From Leifsonia virtsii (GTDB lineage: Bacteria; Actinomycetota; Actinomycetes; Actinomycetales; Microbacteriaceae), in contig NZ_JAROCB010000004.1 of the NCBI RefSeq assembly GCF_030433675.1, forward strand, positions 62,001-126,000: a DNA stretch of 64,000 nucleotides, given 5' to 3'. The notes below the pieces were generated by a model, which did no database searches, was not told the origin of the DNA, and saw only the letters and a program-made list of their open reading frames with translations. The translations under genes and the position numbers were made by a program. Below, in pieces: positions 54,462 through 62,825 of this stretch. Within the stretch, counting starts at the first letter, position 1. The number at the start of each line of letters is the position of its first letter.

Positions 54462-55241
54462 GTGCGGGAGACTGTGCGTGTGGAGTTCCGACGCAGCCGT
54501 GCCATCGTCCCCGTGCTCGAGGTCCTGCCCGAGGCGGGCTCGACCAACGACGTGCTGCGCGCGCGCGCGGGCGACCTGCCCGACCTGGCCGTGCTCGTCA
54601 CGGGCAACCAGACCGGGGGCCGCGGCCGGCTGGGACGGGACTGGGTGACCCCGCCGGGGACGGCCCTCGCGATCTCCGTGCTGCTGAAGCCCGTGGGCCT
54701 CCCGCCGACGTCGTTCGGCTGGTTCCCGCTGCTGGCGGGGCTGGCCATGAGCCGCGCGCTCGGGCCGCTGGTGCCGGGCGGTGTCCAGGTGAAGTGGCCG
54801 AACGATGTGTTGATCGAGGGGGACAAGGTCTGCGGCATCCTGGCGGAGTTGCTGCCCGGGATGTCCGGCCTCGTCATCGGCGCGGGCGTGAACCTGGTGC
54901 AGACCCGGGAGCAGCTGCCGACGGCGACCTCGACCTCCCTCGCGCTCGCGGGCGCCGAGGTGGTCGACCCCGATGCGGTGCTGTCGGCCTACCTCATCCA
55001 GCTGTCGACGCTCTACCGCGACTTCCTGTCCGCGAGCGGCGACCCGAACCGCAGCGCGCTGCGCGACGAGGTGGTGGAGGCATGCCACACCATCGGGCGC
55101 CCGGTGCGCGTCCAGCTGCCGTCGGGGGACGACCTGCTCGGCACGGCGGTGGGCATCGACGACGACGGCCGGCTGATCGTGGAGTCGGATGCGGGCCGCA
55201 CCGCGGTCGCAGCGGGCGACGTGACGCACCTGCGGTATTAA
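54462..55241 (+). CDS. birA: Biotin--[acetyl-CoA-carboxylase] ligase, monofunctional
   Basis: A 259-aa class I biotin protein ligase without the N-terminal DNA-binding domain. The biotin/ATP loop GGRGRLGRDWVTPPGTALAI (about 50-69), KWPNDVLIEGDKVCGILAE (read as family core) and the C-terminal SH3-like domain are present. It attaches biotin to the Lys of AMKM in AccA. Divergent from accD, which suits its role. Start is uncertain: GTG at 54462 (GGAGAGG upstream), 54474 or 54480. Confidence 0.9.
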   Translation: MRETVRVEFRRSRAIVPVLEVLPEAGSTNDVLRARAGDLPDLAVLVTGNQTGGRGRLGRDWVTPPGTALAISVLLKPVGLPPTSFGWFPLLAGLAMSRALGPLVPGGVQVKWPNDVLIEGDKVCGILAELLPGMSGLVIGAGVNLVQTREQLPTATSTSLALAGAEVVDPDAVLSAYLIQLSTLYRDFLSASGDPNRSALRDEVVEACHTIGRPVRVQLPSGDDLLGTAVGIDDDGRLIVESDAGRTAVAAGDVTHLRY

Positions 55242-55247
55242 TTGAGC

Positions 55248-55805
55248 ATGACCAGCAGCATGGACGGGACCGCCGCGCAGCCCGCCCAGCCGCCCGAGCG
55301 CGTGATCGCCCGGCTGCGTTCGAACGCCCGCCGGCTGTTCTGGCCGAGCCTGGTGCTGATCGCGGCCGCCGGAGCCGTGGGCTACTTCGCGGGCCAGGTC
55401 GAGCAGGTCTGGGAGATCGTGCTGCTGTGGTCGGCCGCCGCCGCCGTCGTGCTGCTGTTGTTCCTGCTCCCGCTGGCCGCGTGGCTGAGCCGTCGCTACA
55501 CGATCACCACGCGCCGGCTCATCATCCGGCATGGCTTCTTCGTGCGCGTGCGGCAGGAGCTGCTGCACAGCCGCGGCTACGACGTGCGCGTCCGCCGCAC
55601 CTGGCTGCAGAGCGCGTTCCGCTCCGGCGACGTGCTCATCAACTCCGGTCTCGAGCACCCGGTGGTGCTGAAGGACGTGCCGAAGGCCGATCAGGTGCAG
55701 CGCGCGCTGAGCGAGCTGATGGACCACTCCCAGACCGTCGTCGCGGTCCGGCGGCAGCAGTCCGAGTCAGTCTCCGACGAGACGACCGTCTGGGGTGCGC
55801 GCTAG
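55248..55805 (+). CDS. Membrane protein with bacterial PH (bPH2/DUF304) domain
   Basis: A 185-aa protein. Two membrane helices (about 30-50 and 57-80) precede a small pleckstrin-like domain (about 85-160: RRYTITTRRLIIRHGFFVRVRQELLH, read in parts) of the DUF304 type, often found beside birA in actinobacteria. Its function is unknown; such domains may bind lipids or peptides at the membrane. It starts 6 bp after birA and so is in the same operon. Its last 39 bp overlap the end of the convergent gtrA gene. Confidence 0.85.
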   Translation: MTSSMDGTAAQPAQPPERVIARLRSNARRLFWPSLVLIAAAGAVGYFAGQVEQVWEIVLLWSAAAAVVLLLFLLPLAAWLSRRYTITTRRLIIRHGFFVRVRQELLHSRGYDVRVRRTWLQSAFRSGDVLINSGLEHPVVLKDVPKADQVQRALSELMDHSQTVVAVRRQQSESVSDETTVWGAR

Positions 55806-56333
55806 CGTCGACCCGGTCACGACGGGAACCTCGGCGCGAGCCGGACGAGCCGTGGTCGCCTTCGCCGGAGCTTTGCGGGCCGCGCGGTCGGGCGAGAACA
55901 CCCACCAGCGGTAGAGCGCGAACCGCGCCAGCATCCCGATGGCGAGCCCCACGATGTTCGCCGAGATGTTGTCGGCGACAGGGTTCTGCATGCCGAGGAG
56001 GTAGTGCGACACCCACACGCAGACCAGCGGGATGCCCGTTCCGGTCGCGAGGCTGACCGCGAAGAACTCGATGCCCTCGCGTGCCGCGCTGTGCTGGCGC
56101 TGGCCGGAGAACGCCCAGTACCGGTTGCCGATCCAGTTGGTGAGGATGGCGATGACCGTCGCGATGATGGTCGAGTAGATCGTCGCGTGCGGGACACCCC
56201 GCAGCACGATCAGGAGCATCACGTTGAAGACGACGAGGTTCACGACGAAACCGACCGCCCCGACCGCGCCGAACTTGATCAGCTGCGGGAGGAGCCGCGC
56301 CTTTCGCGCCCCCGTCGGAGTTTCTCTCGTCAT
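55767..56333 (-). CDS. GtrA-family membrane protein
   Basis: A 188-aa protein with four predicted helices (about 20-40, 46-66, 92-112 and 120-142) and the GtrA marks KFGAVGAVGFVVNLVVFNVML (in part), NRYWAF and FALYRWWVFS. GtrA proteins are thought to flip undecaprenyl-linked sugars for cell-envelope glycosylation; which sugar is not shown. The C-terminal 45 residues are a charged tail. Start ATG at 56333. It is convergent with the PH-domain gene, sharing 39 bp, and divergent from purK. Confidence 0.87.
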   Translation of the reverse strand: MTRETPTGARKARLLPQLIKFGAVGAVGFVVNLVVFNVMLLIVLRGVPHATIYSTIIATVIAILTNWIGNRYWAFSGQRQHSAAREGIEFFAVSLATGTGIPLVCVWVSHYLLGMQNPVADNISANIVGLAIGMLARFALYRWWVFSPDRAARKAPAKATTARPARAEVPVVTGSTLARTPDGRLVGD

Positions 56334-56453
56334 GCCCCCGCCTGAAGATAAGGAAAGATGGTCAGTGCGTTCGTCACAGTACGCGGAGCAGGTTTCGCAT
56401 TCCTGTGAATCACCCCCGGCCAGCATGAAAAGTATCAGAGGAGCGAGTGGTCC

Positions 56454-57596
56454 ATGGCTAGTCACAAGATCGGCGTGATCGGTGGAGGTCAGCTGGCCAG
56501 GATGATGATCCCCCCGGCGATCGAGCTGGGCGTGGAGATCCGCGTGCTCGAGGAGGCCGAGGGCATGAGCGCCGACATCGCGGCGACCGGCGTGGGCGAC
56601 TACCGCGACCTGGACACCGTGCTGGCGTTCGCCGAGACGGTCGACGTGATCACGTTCGACCACGAGCACGTGCCCCAGGCGGTCCTGCGGGAGCTGGTCT
56701 CGCGCGGCGTCCCGGTGCACCCGGGGCCGGATGCCCTCCTCTATGCGCAGGACAAGCTGCAGATGCGCGCCAAGCTGACCGAGCTGGGACTCCCGGTGCC
56801 CGACTGGGCGCGGGTGGAGTCGGCCGACGAGCTGGGCGCCTTCCTCGCCGACCACGGCGGCCGCGCCGTCGTGAAGACCGCCCGGGGCGGCTACGACGGC
56901 AAAGGCGTCCGCGTGGTGTCCGACGCGAGCGGCGCGGACGACTGGTTCCTCGCGCTCGCCGAGGACGGCCGCGGCGGCGCGCTCCTGGTCGAGGAGCTGG
57001 TGCCGTTCCGGCGCGAGCTGGCGCAGCTCGTCGCCCGCCGGCCCTCCGGCGAGATCGCCGCGTGGCCGGTGGTGGAGACGGTGCAGCGCGACGGCGTCTG
57101 CGCCGAGGTGCTCGCGCCGGCGCCCGGTTCGGCCGGCCGCGTGGCCGAGGCCGCCGCGGACATCGCGCACCGCGTCGCCGAGGGGCTCGGCGTCACCGGC
57201 GTGCTCGCGGTCGAGCTGTTCGAGACCACCGACGGACGGGTCCTCATCAACGAGCTCGCCATGCGCCCGCACAACAGCGGCCACTGGTCGATCGAGGGCG
57301 CGGTGACGAGCCAGTTCGAGCAGCACCTGCGCGCCGTGCTCGACCTGCCGCTCGGCTCGACCGAGCCGCGGGCCGACTGGTCGGTGATGGTGAACATCCT
57401 GGGCGGCCCGAGCGAGGGGACGCTGCAGGACCGCTACCCGGCCGCGCTCGCCGCGCATCCCGAGGCGAAGTTCCACGGCTACGGCAAGGCGCCGCGCCCC
57501 GGCCGCAAGGTCGGTCACGTGACCGTCGTCGGCGGCGAGGACCTCGACGACGTCGTGTACCGCGCCCGCGCGGCCGCGGCCTACTTCGAGGGCTGA
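56454..57596 (+). CDS. purK: N5-carboxyaminoimidazole ribonucleotide synthase
   Basis: A 380-aa ATP-grasp enzyme converting AIR, ATP and bicarbonate to N5-CAIR in purine synthesis. Motifs: IGVIGGGQLARMMIPPA (about 6-22), VDVITFDHEHVP, the ATP-grasp core VVKTARGGYDGKGVRVV, EELVPFRRELAQLVAR, ELFETTDGRVLINELAMRPHNSGHW (read in parts). Length normal. GAGGAG precedes the ATG. It is convergent with the LCP gene and 1 bp from its stop; its partner purE lies on the other strand 1.4 kb away. Confidence 0.95.
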   Translation: MASHKIGVIGGGQLARMMIPPAIELGVEIRVLEEAEGMSADIAATGVGDYRDLDTVLAFAETVDVITFDHEHVPQAVLRELVSRGVPVHPGPDALLYAQDKLQMRAKLTELGLPVPDWARVESADELGAFLADHGGRAVVKTARGGYDGKGVRVVSDASGADDWFLALAEDGRGGALLVEELVPFRRELAQLVARRPSGEIAAWPVVETVQRDGVCAEVLAPAPGSAGRVAEAAADIAHRVAEGLGVTGVLAVELFETTDGRVLINELAMRPHNSGHWSIEGAVTSQFEQHLRAVLDLPLGSTEPRADWSVMVNILGGPSEGTLQDRYPAALAAHPEAKFHGYGKAPRPGRKVGHVTVVGGEDLDDVVYRARAAAAYFEG

Positions 57597-57597
57597 A

Positions 57598-58956
57598 CTA
57601 GGAGCCCTTCGGCTTCGCGGTCGCCGGGGTGAGCGCCTGGCGCACGAGCTGGCGGATCTGCGTGTAGTCCGGGTTCTCCGGGTCGATCGTCGGCGGCACG
57701 AGCTCCAGCTGCTGCACGGGGAGCTTGCGGGTCTTCATCCCGAGGTCGACGAAGTAGCCGAGCATCGACTGCGGGATGTCGGTCTTCATCACCTGAGCGC
57801 CGGCGTGGGCGATGTCCTGGAACTTCGACACCACGTTGACCGGGTTCACCTGCTTGAGGATCGCGTCCTGCAGCTCGCGCTGGCGCGCCATGCGGTCGTA
57901 GTCGCTGGAACCGTGCCGGGCGCGGGCGTACCACTGGGCGTGGTAGCCGTCGAGGTGGCGCTTGCCGGGCTCGATCCACTCCACGACCCCGTTCAGGTTC
58001 TCGTCGCCGCCGATCGGGATGCGGTCCTTGACCGTGATGTCGACGCCGCCGAGGGCGTCCACCAGGTCCGCGAAGCCCTGCATGTCGATCAGCACGTAGT
58101 ACTGGATGGTCAGGCCGGTCGCGCCCTCCAGCGCGTCTCGCATCGCCTCGATGCCGGGCTCGCTGCCGTTCTTCTTGGCGTTCGGGTACAGGTCGGGCTT
58201 GTAGAGCTCCACCTCGGTGTAGATCGAGTTCAGTTGGCAGACGTCGACGTCGCAGCGGTCGTTGTAGCCGTAGCCGTCCGGGTACAGCGCGTGAAGTGGG
58301 GACTTCGCCGGGAACGGGACGGGGTCGAGGTCGCGGGGGAGGCCGACGGTGACGGCCTGGCCGGTGTTCGCGTCGATGCTGACGATCGACATGCTGTCGG
58401 GGCGGAGGCCGTCGCGGTCGGGGCCGGCGTCGCCGCCGAGCAGCATGATGTTGTAGCGGCCGTTGACTGGAGGCTGCGACGGCCCGGCCGAGAAGATGTC
58501 GCCGAGGGCGCCGCGCGCCGAGCCGGCGACCATGGAGGCGTATCCGGCCGTCCCGGTGAGCCCGACGAGCACGAGCACGGAGAACGCGGCGATCCAGCCC
58601 CGGGAGTTGCGGCTGGTGCGCACGAGCCGGACCAGACGCAGGGTGTCGAGGGTCAGCACCACCCAGAGCACGGCGTACGCGATCAGCACGGTCTGCACCA
58701 GGGTCAGGCTCCCGGCCTGCGTGAACATCGTGTAGATGGACGACGGCGAGATCAGGTAGACAAGGAGCGTCACGATCCCCAGCAGCCAGAGCAGGAGCGT
58801 CGAGAGCACGCCGACGCGGCCCAGGATGCGGTTGCCCGCGAGCAGCTGTGCGGAGCCGGGCAGCAGCACGTTCATCGTGACCAGCCACCATCCGCGCTTC
58901 GTCATGGTGTGCGACGAGGTGGCGTCGGGGTGGCGCAGCGGCGTTGCGATGGTCAT
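57598..58956 (-). CDS. LytR-CpsA-Psr family protein with N-terminal membrane domain
   Basis: A 452-aa LCP protein. Three or four membrane helices (about 20-165) precede the extracellular LCP domain (about 180-400), which shows NIMLLGGDAG and the aspartate-rich DRDGLRPDSMSIVSI, the GLPRDL loop, and YARARHGSSDYDRMARQRELQ, with the arginines that hold the lipid pyrophosphate. It would attach glycopolymers to peptidoglycan. It is 10 bp after purE and probably in one transcript with it. Start chosen at ATG 58956, after which MTIATPLRHPDATSS is a plausible cytosolic lead. Confidence 0.86.
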   Translation of the reverse strand: MTIATPLRHPDATSSHTMTKRGWWLVTMNVLLPGSAQLLAGNRILGRVGVLSTLLLWLLGIVTLLVYLISPSSIYTMFTQAGSLTLVQTVLIAYAVLWVVLTLDTLRLVRLVRTSRNSRGWIAAFSVLVLVGLTGTAGYASMVAGSARGALGDIFSAGPSQPPVNGRYNIMLLGGDAGPDRDGLRPDSMSIVSIDANTGQAVTVGLPRDLDPVPFPAKSPLHALYPDGYGYNDRCDVDVCQLNSIYTEVELYKPDLYPNAKKNGSEPGIEAMRDALEGATGLTIQYYVLIDMQGFADLVDALGGVDITVKDRIPIGGDENLNGVVEWIEPGKRHLDGYHAQWYARARHGSSDYDRMARQRELQDAILKQVNPVNVVSKFQDIAHAGAQVMKTDIPQSMLGYFVDLGMKTRKLPVQQLELVPPTIDPENPDYTQIRQLVRQALTPATAKPKGS

Positions 58957-58966
58957 GGGATGCGGC

Positions 58967-59470
58967 TCACAGCTGGGCTTTGAGTGCCTGGTTCTTCTGC
59001 TCGACGCTCGCCTCGAGCTCCGCGGAGAACCGGGCGAGCGCCTCACTGAGGGCCGGGTCGGAGGTGGCGAGGATCTTGATGGCGAGCAGACCCGCGTTGC
59101 GCGCGCCGCCGATCGACACGGTCGCGACGGGCACGCCTGCCGGCATCTGCACGATGGAGAGCAGCGAGTCCAGGCCGTCGAGGCGGGCGAGCGGGACGGG
59201 CACGCCGACGACGGGGAGCGTCGTGACGGCGGCGAGCATCCCGGGCAGGTGCGCGGCCCCTCCGGCTCCGGCGATGACCACCCGGATGCCGCGGCCGGCG
59301 GCCTCCTTGCCGAAGCCGATCATCTTCTCGGGCGTCCGATGGGCCGAGACGACCTCGACCTCGTGGGCGACGCCGAACTCGGTGAGCACGCGCGACGCCT
59401 CCTGCATGACCGACCAGTCGGAGTCGGACCCCATGACGACGGAGACCAGCGGGGACGTGTTCTCGGGCAT
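58967..59470 (-). CDS. purE: N5-carboxyaminoimidazole ribonucleotide mutase
   Basis: A 167-aa class I PurE converting N5-CAIR to CAIR. The substrate loop [15 protein letters not shown] (about 12-26), [12 protein letters not shown] with the catalytic His, [15 protein letters not shown] and [22 protein letters not shown] (read in parts) are all present. Two ATGs are possible, 59479 and 59470. TAGCAT at 59478-59483 ends 7 nt before the second, so a leaderless start at 59470 is preferred. It heads a short operon with an LCP gene. Confidence 0.93.
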   Translation of the reverse strand: MPENTSPLVSVVMGSDSDWSVMQEASRVLTEFGVAHEVEVVSAHRTPEKMIGFGKEAAGRGIRVVIAGAGGAAHLPGMLAAVTTLPVVGVPVPLARLDGLDSLLSIVQMPAGVPVATVSIGGARNAGLLAIKILATSDPALSEALARFSAELEASVEQKNQALKAQL

Positions 59471-59587
59471 AGCGAACATGCTAGGTGGAGGCCGCCCGCG
59501 GGCCGCGCCGCCACGCGGGGCGTACCCAGCTGTCCCCTGAATAGGTCACAGGAACTGCCCAGCGCAAGCCCGTAGCGTCGCCCGCCT

Positions 59588-60847
59588 ATGACGGGTACAG
59601 GTGGAAACGTGGGAGAGAAGACGAGACACGCCACGGGCGGCCGCTTGGCCGCGCTCGACGGTCTGCGCGGCATCGCCGCGGTGGTCGTCCTGCTGCACCA
59701 TGCCATGTACACGAACGCCGACTTCCCCGGCGCCCCCGGAGGCGGGACCGCCCCGACCGGGTCGCCGATGTGGTGGATCAGCTACACGCCGCTGAAGCTG
59801 TTCACGGCGGGCGTCGAGTCGGTGATCGTGTTCTTCGTGCTCTCCGGGCTCGTGGTCACGCTTCCGGTCATCCGCAAGCGCGGCTTCGACTGGATCGCCT
59901 ACTTCCCGCGCCGCGCGGTGCGGCTGCTGGTGCCGGTGATGGCCTCCGTGCTGCTCGCCGCGGTCTGGGTCATGGCGATCCCGCAGGTCTCCACCCAGCC
60001 CAAGGGCACCTGGTTGAGCAACTCCTCGACGCCGAACTTCGGCTGGGAGTACATCGTGAAGGCGTGGGACCTGCTCGGCGGCGACGGCCAGATCAACAAC
60101 CCGCTGTGGTCGCTGCGCTGGGAGCTCGTCTTCTCGCTCGCGCTGCCGATCTTCGCCGTGCTCGCGCTCGCGGTGCGCAAGTGGTGGATCGGCGGACTGC
60201 TCGCGGCGTGCGCCCTCACCTACCTCGGCGTGCACGCCGGCTCCGGCGAGCTCCAGTACCTGCCGGCGTTCTTCGTCGGCGCGGTGCTGGCCGTCCGGCT
60301 CGACGCCGTGCGCAACGTCGCCGACCGCATCAACTCGCACTGGTACCGGCACCCGCTGTGGGCCGCCCTCACCATCGGCAGCCTCCTGCTCCTGATCGCC
60401 CCGTGGCTGGTCGGCCCGAACGTCGGCGACCTCACCGAGGTGGAGCCGATCCTGAAGGGGATGGTGCCGCTCGCCGCCGCGGGTCTGGTGGTGGTCGTGC
60501 TCGGCTGGAAGCCGCTGCGCGCCCTGTTCGAGACCCGACCGGTGCAGTTCTCCGGGACGATCTCATTCAGCCTGTACCTGGTGCACGTGCCGATCCTCAT
60601 CTTCAGCACCTACCTCTTCGCCGACCAGCCCTGGTTCGTCGGCCCGTTCCTGTTCGGCATCCCGGTCGCCGTGCTCGTCGCGGTCGGCTTCACCTGGCTG
60701 ATCGAGAAGCGCAGCCACCTGTGGTCGAAGTCGGTCGGCGCCTGGGCTTCGGAGCGCTACCGCACCTGGTTCGGGCGCGAGGAGGAGCAGACGGCGGAGG
60801 CCGGCCACGAGGACCGGACCCGGGAGGTCGCTCAGAGGTCGGCGTGA
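59588..60847 (+). CDS. Acyltransferase 3 family membrane protein
   Basis: A 419-aa protein with about ten membrane helices. The family start RLAALDGLRGIAAVVVLLHHA (about 19-39; Arg/His pair) and PVQFSGTISFSLYLVHVPIL are typical of acyltransferase 3 enzymes, which O-acetylate or acylate sugars and lipids of the envelope. GSPMWWISYTPLKLFTAG and FYF-type loops are consistent. It sits next to glycan genes, so a surface-polysaccharide substrate is plausible. The last 16 bp overlap the convergent GT4 gene. A TAGCGT box lies 9 nt before the ATG. Confidence 0.87.
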   Translation: MTGTGGNVGEKTRHATGGRLAALDGLRGIAAVVVLLHHAMYTNADFPGAPGGGTAPTGSPMWWISYTPLKLFTAGVESVIVFFVLSGLVVTLPVIRKRGFDWIAYFPRRAVRLLVPVMASVLLAAVWVMAIPQVSTQPKGTWLSNSSTPNFGWEYIVKAWDLLGGDGQINNPLWSLRWELVFSLALPIFAVLALAVRKWWIGGLLAACALTYLGVHAGSGELQYLPAFFVGAVLAVRLDAVRNVADRINSHWYRHPLWAALTIGSLLLLIAPWLVGPNVGDLTEVEPILKGMVPLAAAGLVVVVLGWKPLRALFETRPVQFSGTISFSLYLVHVPILIFSTYLFADQPWFVGPFLFGIPVAVLVAVGFTWLIEKRSHLWSKSVGAWASERYRTWFGREEEQTAEAGHEDRTREVAQRSA

Positions 60848-61977
60848 AGCTGCCAGACCCGCTCGGCCGAGTCGCGCCAGCTGAAGGCCTTCGCCCGATC
60901 TGACGCCAGCACTCCCAGTCGCGAGCGCAGCTCGTCGTCGGTGAGCACCCGGCCGATCGCGGCCGCCAGCCGCTCCGTGTACCCGGCGTCGTCGTCGGCC
61001 GTCTCGGGACGCTGCACGGCGATGCCCGCGCCGGCGGCGACCTCGATGAGCGCCGGGTCGTCGGAGTGGATGACGGGGAGACCGAACTTGAACGCCTCCA
61101 CGATCGGCAGGCCGAAGCCCTCCGCCAGGCTCGGGTAGACGAAGAGGGTCGCGCGGGCGAGCGCCACCGCGAGGTCCGCGTCCTCCAGCCGGCCGAGGGG
61201 GAGGACCCTGTCCTCGGGGAGGCCCGCGGCGGCGGCCACCCCGGTGGCCGAGCGCTCGCCGACGCGGTCGGGCCCGGCGATCAGCAGTGGGATCTCCTGC
61301 GCCTCGGGCCGCGCCATGGCCCGAATGAGCGGCGCGAGCCCCTTGCGCGGCTCGACGGTGCCGAGGGTGAAGGCGTAGCGCTCGGGAAGGCCGAGGCGCT
61401 CCGCGCGCTCGTCGGCGTCCGCGGGAAGGCGCAACGTCGTGGCCGGCGCGCCGCCGATGACCCGGATGCGGTCGCCGAAGTCGATGAACTCTGCGAGCCG
61501 GTCGGCCACCGCGTGCGTCGGCACGACGACGGCGTCGGCGTGCTTGCGCGCCCGCTTCGCCATCGTCTTGGTCCAGAGCGTGGTGCCCGTGCCGAGCGAC
61601 TCGGGGTGCGTCCAGGCCAGCGTGTCGTGGATGGTGACCGCGATCTGCTGGTGCTCGAGCCGGTCGTGCCTGCGCAGCGGGGCGAGCAGGGTGGGTGCGT
61701 GCAGCATCCCGGGGGCGCCGCCGACCGAGAGACCCGACTGCCACGCCAGGGAGAGCTCGCGCCGGGCGAGCGGCAGGCGGGTGAGGGTCGCGATGCCGGG
61801 GAGCCGCCTGCGCACGTGCTCGAGCTGCTCGTCCGAGACGCTGGAGAGGACCCCCTCGACCTCGCAGCCGCGCGGGGCGGTCGCGATCAGCTGCCGGGTC
61901 AGTTCCTCGGTGTACCGGCGCGCGCCGCCCGGCTCGTCGGAGACGAGCTCGTCCACGACGACGCGCAGGGTGATCAT
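60832..61977 (-). CDS. GT4-family glycosyltransferase
   Basis: A 381-aa GT-B enzyme. N-terminal acceptor fold: LRVVVDELVSDEPGGARRYTEELTRQ (in part), AVTIHDTLAWTHPES. Donor domain: YAFTLGTVEPRKGLAPLIRA, the sugar-nucleotide E-x7-E region in YPSLAEGFGLPIVEAFKFGLPVI. Such enzymes near rml genes often add rhamnose or other sugars to cell-wall polymers; specificity is inferred. ATG at 61977 overlaps the rmlD stop by ATGA, so rmlB-rmlD-GT4 is one coupled set. Confidence 0.86.
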   Translation of the reverse strand: MITLRVVVDELVSDEPGGARRYTEELTRQLIATAPRGCEVEGVLSSVSDEQLEHVRRRLPGIATLTRLPLARRELSLAWQSGLSVGGAPGMLHAPTLLAPLRRHDRLEHQQIAVTIHDTLAWTHPESLGTGTTLWTKTMAKRARKHADAVVVPTHAVADRLAEFIDFGDRIRVIGGAPATTLRLPADADERAERLGLPERYAFTLGTVEPRKGLAPLIRAMARPEAQEIPLLIAGPDRVGERSATGVAAAAGLPEDRVLPLGRLEDADLAVALARATLFVYPSLAEGFGLPIVEAFKFGLPVIHSDDPALIEVAAGAGIAVQRPETADDDAGYTERLAAAIGRVLTDDELRSRLGVLASDRAKAFSWRDSAERVWQLHADL

Positions 61978-62825
61978 TCCGCGAAGAGCCCCTCCGCGGC
62001 CGCCGCCGCCAGGGCGTCCTGCCACGGCCGCATCGGGGCGAGGCCGGCACGCGTCCAGCCGTCGTGCCCCAGCACGGAGTAGGAGGGACGCGGCGCGGGC
62101 CGCACGAAGGTCGCGCTGTCGGTCGGCTTCACCCGCTCGGGATCGAGCCCCGCCTGGGCGAACACCGCTCGCGCGAAGCCGTACCAGGACGTCTCACCGG
62201 CGTTCGTGCCGTGATAGACGCCCGCGGGGGCGTCGGCGTCGAGCAGTGCGACGATCTGCGCGGCGAGGTCGCCCGTCCAGGTCGGCTGGCCCAGTTGGTC
62301 GTCGACGACGCTCACGGTCTCGTGGCTTCCGGCGAGCTTAACCATGGTCTTGGCGAAGTTCGCGCCGCCGGCGCCGTACAGCCAGGCGGTGCGCACGACG
62401 TACGTGCCGTCGGGATGCGCCGCGAGCGCGAGCTCCTCGCCCGCCGCCTTCGTGCGGCCGTAGGCGTTGATCGGGTCGCGCGGGGTGTCCTCGGCGTACG
62501 GCGTCGTCGCGTGGCCGTCGAAGACGTAGTCGGTCGACACCGTCACGAACCGGGCGCCGTGGCGGGCGGCCGCCACGGCGAGGTTCTCGGTGCCGAGAGC
62601 GTTGATCGCGTAGGCGTCGTCCTCGTGCGTCTCCGCGTCGTCCACCTTCGTGTAGGCGGAGGCGTTGATCACGGCATCGTGGCCGGCGACGGCGGCGAGC
62701 ACCGCGTCCCGGTCGGTCACATCGAGGTCGGCCCGGGCCAGAGCGGTCACGTCGCGGCCGGCCAGGGCCTTCTGCAGATCCTGGCCGAGCATCCCCGCCG
62801 CACCGGCGATCAGGTAGCGGGTCAT
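61974..62825 (-). CDS. rmlD: dTDP-4-dehydrorhamnose reductase
   Basis: A 283-aa short-chain dehydrogenase-type reductase making dTDP-L-rhamnose. NADPH loop YLIAGAAGMLGQDLQ (about 4-18), DVTDRDAVLAAV, NASAYTKVDDAE, the active-site S-Y-K set STDYVFDG and YGRTKAAGEE, and WLYGAGGANFAKTM are all present. Length is standard. It starts inside the rmlB stop (TGATG) and couples to a glycosyltransferase, linking donor synthesis to use. The product is a common wall rhamnose donor in actinobacteria. Confidence 0.95.
   Translation of the reverse strand: MTRYLIAGAAGMLGQDLQKALAGRDVTALARADLDVTDRDAVLAAVAGHDAVINASAYTKVDDAETHEDDAYAINALGTENLAVAAARHGARFVTVSTDYVFDGHATTPYAEDTPRDPINAYGRTKAAGEELALAAHPDGTYVVRTAWLYGAGGANFAKTMVKLAGSHETVSVVDDQLGQPTWTGDLAAQIVALLDADAPAGVYHGTNAGETSWYGFARAVFAQAGLDPERVKPTDSATFVRPAPRPSYSVLGHDGWTRAGLAPMRPWQDALAAAAAEGLFAE

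Noticed and set aside
52733-56056. A 1107-codon open frame on the plus strand
   Set aside because: It runs opposite accD and then out of frame through birA and the PH-domain gene. The product is Arg/Ala/Gly-rich with no domain, so it is a shadow.
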